Assembly: GCF_000003815.2 (NCBI RefSeq)
Contig: NC_049979.1
Coordinates: forward strand, 205,779 to 247,251
Origin: Branchiostoma floridae
Taxonomy: Eukaryota > Chordata > Leptocardii > Amphioxiformes > Branchiostomatidae
Reading direction: 5' to 3'
DNA length: 41,473 bases
Positions 36,001 through 39,000 of this stretch are shown here, piece after piece. A program made the position numbers and the translations under genes. The first letter of the stretch is position 1. The number at the start of each line of letters is the position of its first letter. The notes below the pieces were generated by a model, which was given only the letters and a program-made list of their open reading frames with translations, was not told the origin of the DNA and made no database searches.

Positions 36001-39000
36001 CTTACAGAGTGTACACCAACCCCCCTGTTCTTGCCCTACAGAGTGTACACCAACCCCCCTGTACTGTTCTTGCCTTACAGAGTGTACACCAACCCCCCTG
36101 TTCTTGCCTTACAGAGTGTACACCAACCCCCCTGTTCTTGCCTTACAGAGTGTACACCAACCCCCCTGTTCTTGCCTTACAGAGTGTACACCAACCCCCC
36201 TGTTCTTGCCTTACAGAGTGTACACCAACCCCCCTGTTCTTGCCTTACAGAGTGTACACCAACCCCCCTGTACTGTTCTTTCCTTACAGAGTGTACACCA
36301 ACCCCCCTGTGCTGGTGATGACTGTAATGAGTGCAGTCTGCACCCTGCTGCAACAGAAACCGGACTGGGCCACGGCGAAACAGCAGCTCTCCGATCCCTC
36401 GTTCCTCAAGAGACTCGTCACTTTGGATAAGAACAGTATTCCCAACAAGGTGACACTCGTAGTGAGAGTTAAAGAGAAAATGATTCTGAATGTGATCTGA
36501 TTTTATACACTTCGTACATCACATGAAAAATTTTCCACAACACTTTCATACAGCAGGTATCATTTTGCTGTGATGTTTTCCACAGGTGTGGAAGAAGCTG
36601 AAGCAGTATTCTAAGCATGCAGACTTCACCCCAGAGCGAGTGGGCGGCGTCTCCCTGGCCTGCAAGTCCATGTGCCAGTGGGTGCTGGCCCTCGAGCACT
36701 ACATGGAGGTCTACAGGGTCAGTACAGGCTCCTTACAGTGGGGCCATCTTATTAGTAAACACATTCTATAAAGAAAACATGTTCTCAAGGCAAGGATTAA
36801 AAGGAAATAAGACAGAATCACTGGAACAAAATCACTGAGAAAGGTCTTGATATCAAAGATGTCAATATTTTTGTATGAAACACCAAAAGACTCATTGAGC
36901 AGAATTTATGATGATTAAGACAGAATTAATATTTTATTCTGAGATGTTCCTTTTACCCACTGCCCAAACAGATGGTGGAGCCCAAGCAGAAGAAAGTGAG
37001 AGAAGCCAAAGAAGCGCTGGAGATCGCAAAGGGAAACTTGAAGGCAAAGCAGGAAAGCCTTGCAAAGGTAACTATTACATCGTCACACTTTGAATTTGGA
37101 AGCTGTAAGTTTCCATTGGGTGCTAAATGCACACATCACTTAGTTGTATTGCAAGTAAGTAACTAACGAAAGATAAGGATGTGAGGGTCTAAACATTCAT
37201 CAATCTACCAGCAGGAAATCAATCAAGTGAGAAAACCATCCATATCTGTCTATAACTATGAGCTTCAATTATCTGCTCTCTCACACTGCATGCCTGGTTG
37301 AATGAGATGGAGAAGGACTTGGTAGAAGTTTTAATGGTGTTCTCAAACGTTGGAAACCATGTGGTGGGTGGGTGGTTGAAACAGTGAAGCTTGTAAGACA
37401 TTTGTTGGTCAAATAGGCCGGTTTGAGAAGTTCAACACAGCCTGTACTGAGCGTGGCTGACCTCCCAGTGGAGGCTCCTGATCTGAGTCACGTGAGGTCA
37501 GGGTTTGAGGCCGCTAATTAAGTAATTTGATCTACGCTCAATTGCATCCATTCCTTGCACCCCTTAGATCAAGGAAACACCACATTTTCTCCAGACCTTA
37601 CGAGGTTCTTTCCTCGCCCCTAGATCCAGGAAACACAACATTTTCCCCAGGCCTTACGACGTTCTTTGTTCCAGGAAACACAACATTTTCCGAAGGCCTT
37701 ACGACGTTCTTTGTTCCAGGAAACACAACATTTCCCCCAGGCCTTACGACGTTCTTTGTTGCACCCCTTAGATCCAGGAAACACAACATTTTCCCCAGGC
37801 CTTACGAGGTTCTTTGTTGCACCCTTAGATCCAGGAAACACAACATTTTCCCCAGGCCTTACAAGGTTCTTTCCTTGCACCCCTTAGATCCAGGAAACAC
37901 CACATTTTTGCTTTACAAGGTTTTTTCCTTGCCCTCAGATCCAGGATCACCTTCGCATCCTGCAGCAGCAGTACCAGGACAGTGTGAACCAGCGGGAGTC
38001 CCTGCGCGAGAGGAAGGTGCTCACCACCAAGCGGCTGGAGAGGGCGTCCATTCTCACTACTGCTCTGGCGGACGAGAGGGTCAGTGCAAACTAAATGTGG
38101 CCCAACTTTAGGTGTTGAAGAGTAAAATAAATGTGGCCCACTTTAGGTGTTTGGAGGATAGTTTCAGAATATCGTTGAAGAGGTTTATCAGTCACATATG
38201 AATACAGTTACTACAAAATTCACTGCAGTAACTATATTCTTCAAACAATGACAGTTTTGTAAAGGCATAGAGACATAACTCCAAATTTTTAATGTCTTGC
38301 AGCACGTCTTGTTCACGGATTGACCTAGTCTCATGAGAAACCAAGTCTGGACCTACATGTAGTGTCGTGCTTCGCTGCTTGAAGAATATTGTAGTAACAA
38401 TAGTTTCAGATGCTTTCAGTACATGGTATTCAAATAGCCAATTGTTCTAAATTGTCTCACTAGGTGCGCTGGAAAGACAGTGCCCATGACCATTGTTCTT
38501 ACCTGTCTCTGTAGGTGCGCTGGAAAGACAGTGCCCACGACAATTGTTCTATATTGTCTCACTAGGTGCGCTGGAAAGACAGTGCCCACGACAATTGTTC
38601 TTACCTGTCTCACTAGGTGCGCTGGAAAGACAATTGTTCTTACCTGTCTCACTAGGTGCGCTGGAAAGACAATTGTTCTTACCTGTCTCACTAGGTGCGC
38701 TGGAAAGACAATTGTTCTTACCTGTCTCACTAGGTGCGCTGGAAAGACAATTGTTCTTACCTGTCTCACTAGGTGCGCTGGAAAGACAGTGCCCACGACC
38801 AGGACGTGAAGCTCCATGGAGTGGTTGGAGACACGCTCCTGTCTGCTGCTAACGTGGGCTACCTGGGGGTCTTCAACGCCCCCTACAGGAGACTACTGGT
38901 ATCGCAGTGGCTGACTAAATGCCAGGCAGCAGCCATCCCTGTGTCCAAGGACTATACTCTGGTTAATGCACTCTCAGACAAGAACAAGGTATGTTGCATT

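Noticed and set aside
35133-36500. Three overlapping + strand frames of 365-455 codons rich in Pro, Cys and Thr
   Set aside because: Minisatellite translation in three frames; only the final part (from 36290) is exon. Kept as a splicing question, not as a gene.
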